Source: an uncultured Lachnospiraceae bacterium
Lineage (GTDB): Bacteria > Bacillota > Clostridia > Lachnospirales > Lachnospiraceae
Direction of reading: 5' to 3'
DNA: 7,744 bases
Assembly: GCA_947174985.1 (NCBI GenBank)
Contig: CAMWLB010000140.1
Coordinates: 1 to 7,744 of the forward strand
Part shown: positions 6,680 to 7,744 of the stretch, in pieces
How the letters are laid out: each line of letters begins with the position of its first letter
Position numbering within the stretch: the first letter of the stretch is position 1
The notes under the pieces: generated by a model
Database searches by the model: none
What the model saw: only the letters and a program-made list of their open reading frames with translations
Told to the model about the DNA's origin: nothing
Position numbers and translations under genes: made by a program

Positions 6680-7474
6680 TTAATTCTGTGCAATTACAAA
6701 CAAGGAATAGAACAGCCCTTTCTGTTCCATCAACTCCGAAAAACTTCCGCTCTCACAGATACTCCCGTTTTTCATGACAAGTATTTCATGGTATCTCCTG
6801 AGAAGTCCCTCCTCTAATCGGTGGGTTACCACAATACGGGTTAAAGCATCAATACCCAGAATAGCGCTTGTTATCTCATATGCCGTTACTGCATCCAGCG
6901 CAGCGGTCGCTTCATCCATCAGCATAACAGGCGCTCCGCGCAAAAGCGCTCTCGCTATGGAAATCCTCTGCTTTTCTCCGCCGGACAACCCGCTGCCATT
7001 TTCACCACAAATATAGTCCTCACCCTTGGCGGCAACCAGTTCCGCAAGTCCGGACTGCCTTACAACATTTTCTACTTGTTCATCAGAAAACTCCCCGAAC
7101 ATGGTAATATTATTCCGTATGGTATCGTTGAAGACAAATACATTCTGCTGCACCATCGTCATCATCTCATACAGGGAGTCAGACTGCACCTGCCGCAATT
7201 CCTTCCCATCAAAAAGAATCTCTCCTTCATACGTATCGGAACTGCCCATCAGCAGATTTAAGAGTGTGGACTTACCGGAACCGGACGCACCCACAATAGC
7301 GTAGCTCTTGCCCACCTCAAAATTCTGGCTGACAGACTGCAGTACCGGCTTTCCTTCCTCGTAGGCATAGGAAAGGCTTTCCACACAAATGCCTTTCTCC
7401 AGTCCTATAAGCTGCTCCCCTCCTTCACTGCGCACATTTTCCTGTAACAAGGATGCAAGCTTATCAATTAATTT
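6680..7474 (-). repeat. Paralogous ATPase-domain repeat, copy B (pair with 4918-5712)
   Basis: This is the same 795-bp segment in the first exporter, a direct repeat of copy A at a distance of 1762 bp. Upstream of it (7475-7744) similarity falls steeply in the membrane domain and needs one gap to align. Confidence 0.9.
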
Positions 7475-7744
7475 ATATGCCGATTTCACCGCTCCCCAAT
7501 ACATTGGTAGTTCCGTAATCGCCTTGTTAAATTTAAAAGTAATATATACAAATGCCGTTATCATGCCTGCCGTAATCCCCATACCTTTCTGTGCAAAGAA
7601 AGCCCCCACCAGATACACACCAAACTCTGCAGCAGTAGATGCCCCCAATGCCAATATATTGATTGTACTGGATGCTCTTCTGGCATCCCTGCTTGCCCTT
7701 TCTCTCAAGGCATTTGCCTCTTCAAAGCTCTTTATGGCTTCCCC
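6680..7744 (-). CDS. ABC exporter, C-terminal part (5' end outside the window; first of the pair)
   Basis: The frame is open to the window edge, and codons upstream of the internal TTG at 7708 (EAIKSFEEANA) still align with the neighbouring exporter (EAMESFRKVNT). TTG 7708 is therefore not the start and the gene continues beyond 7744. What is visible is the end of the membrane domain, including a hydrophobic stretch and GITAG, followed by a complete ATPase domain: Walker A GASGSGKST, MVQQNVFVF Q-loop region, signature LSGGEKQR, Walker B VMLMDE with an intact catalytic Glu, and VTHR switch His. Both nucleotide sites of the pair therefore look catalytically intact, unlike heterodimers with one degenerate site. 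It ends 22 bp before the preferred start of its paralogue. It most likely forms a heterodimer with that protein; separate homodimers cannot be excluded. Confidence 0.92.
   Translation of the reverse strand, partial: GEAIKSFEEANALRERASRDARRASSTINILALGASTAAEFGVYLVGAFFAQKGMGITAGMITAFVYITFKFNKAITELPMYWGAVKSAYKLIDKLASLLQENVRSEGGEQLIGLEKGICVESLSYAYEEGKPVLQSVSQNFEVGKSYAIVGASGSGKSTLLNLLMGSSDTYEGEILFDGKELRQVQSDSLYEMMTMVQQNVFVFNDTIRNNITMFGEFSDEQVENVVRQSGLAELVAAKGEDYICGENGSGLSGGEKQRISIARALLRGAPVMLMDEATAALDAVTAYEITSAILGIDALTRIVVTHRLEEGLLRRYHEILVMKNGSICESGSFSELMEQKGLFYSLFVIAQN

Noticed and set aside
6658..6693. TTG at 6693 as start of the second exporter
   Set aside because: It gives a 14-bp overlap with the upstream gene and has no clear Shine-Dalgarno sequence; ATG 6657 has GGGAG at a good distance.
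7706..7708. TTG at 7708 as start of the first exporter
   Set aside because: The frame remains open to the window edge, and the upstream codons align with the paralogue, so this is an internal Leu codon of a gene cut by the window.

Overview
The window looks like chromosomal DNA from a gut-type Firmicute, most likely a Lachnospiraceae-like clostridium. This is inferred from gene content (Firmicute-style CsoR/CopA pair, lanthipeptide-type genes), strong Shine-Dalgarno sites and moderate GC; no marker gene fixes the genus. Every gene I can support lies on the minus strand, so transcription runs from high to low coordinates.

Region 1 (about 4883-7744) holds two tandem, paralogous ABC half-exporters. 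The upstream one is cut by the right edge of the window. Their nucleotide-binding domains align without gaps at 222 of 264 residues, while the visible membrane part is far more different. They probably form a heterodimeric exporter.

Region 2 (3152-4882) follows 35 bp after the second exporter. It encodes a 576-residue protein made of the C-lobe of a LanKC/LanL-type kinase fused to a complete LanC-like cyclase toroid. It lacks the usual N-terminal lyase domain and kinase N-lobe. Both catalytic kinase aspartates are glycine, and the cyclase keeps only part of its zinc and catalytic residues. It is a degenerate or repurposed lanthipeptide synthetase. This is the most unusual gene here, and no precursor peptide gene is visible in the window. 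A strong rho-independent terminator at 3101-3143 closes this operon.

Region 3 (30-3047) is a copper-efflux operon: a near-consensus promoter with a perfect CsoR operator filling its spacer, then csoR (Cys-His-Cys Cu(I) sensor) and copA (Cu(I) P1B-ATPase). CopA carries an extra C-terminal heavy-metal-associated domain. The codon that opens this domain is an ATG preceded by a textbook Shine-Dalgarno sequence, so a free CopZ-like chaperone could be made from inside the copA gene. Copper binding to CsoR should release the promoter; CopA would then pump Cu(I) out of the cytosol, with the CopZ-like domain or protein delivering the metal.

No tRNA, rRNA, CRISPR array, insertion sequence or attachment site was recognised. 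The only non-coding stretch over 100 bases is 2935-3151, which holds the terminator, operator-promoter and csoR leader.
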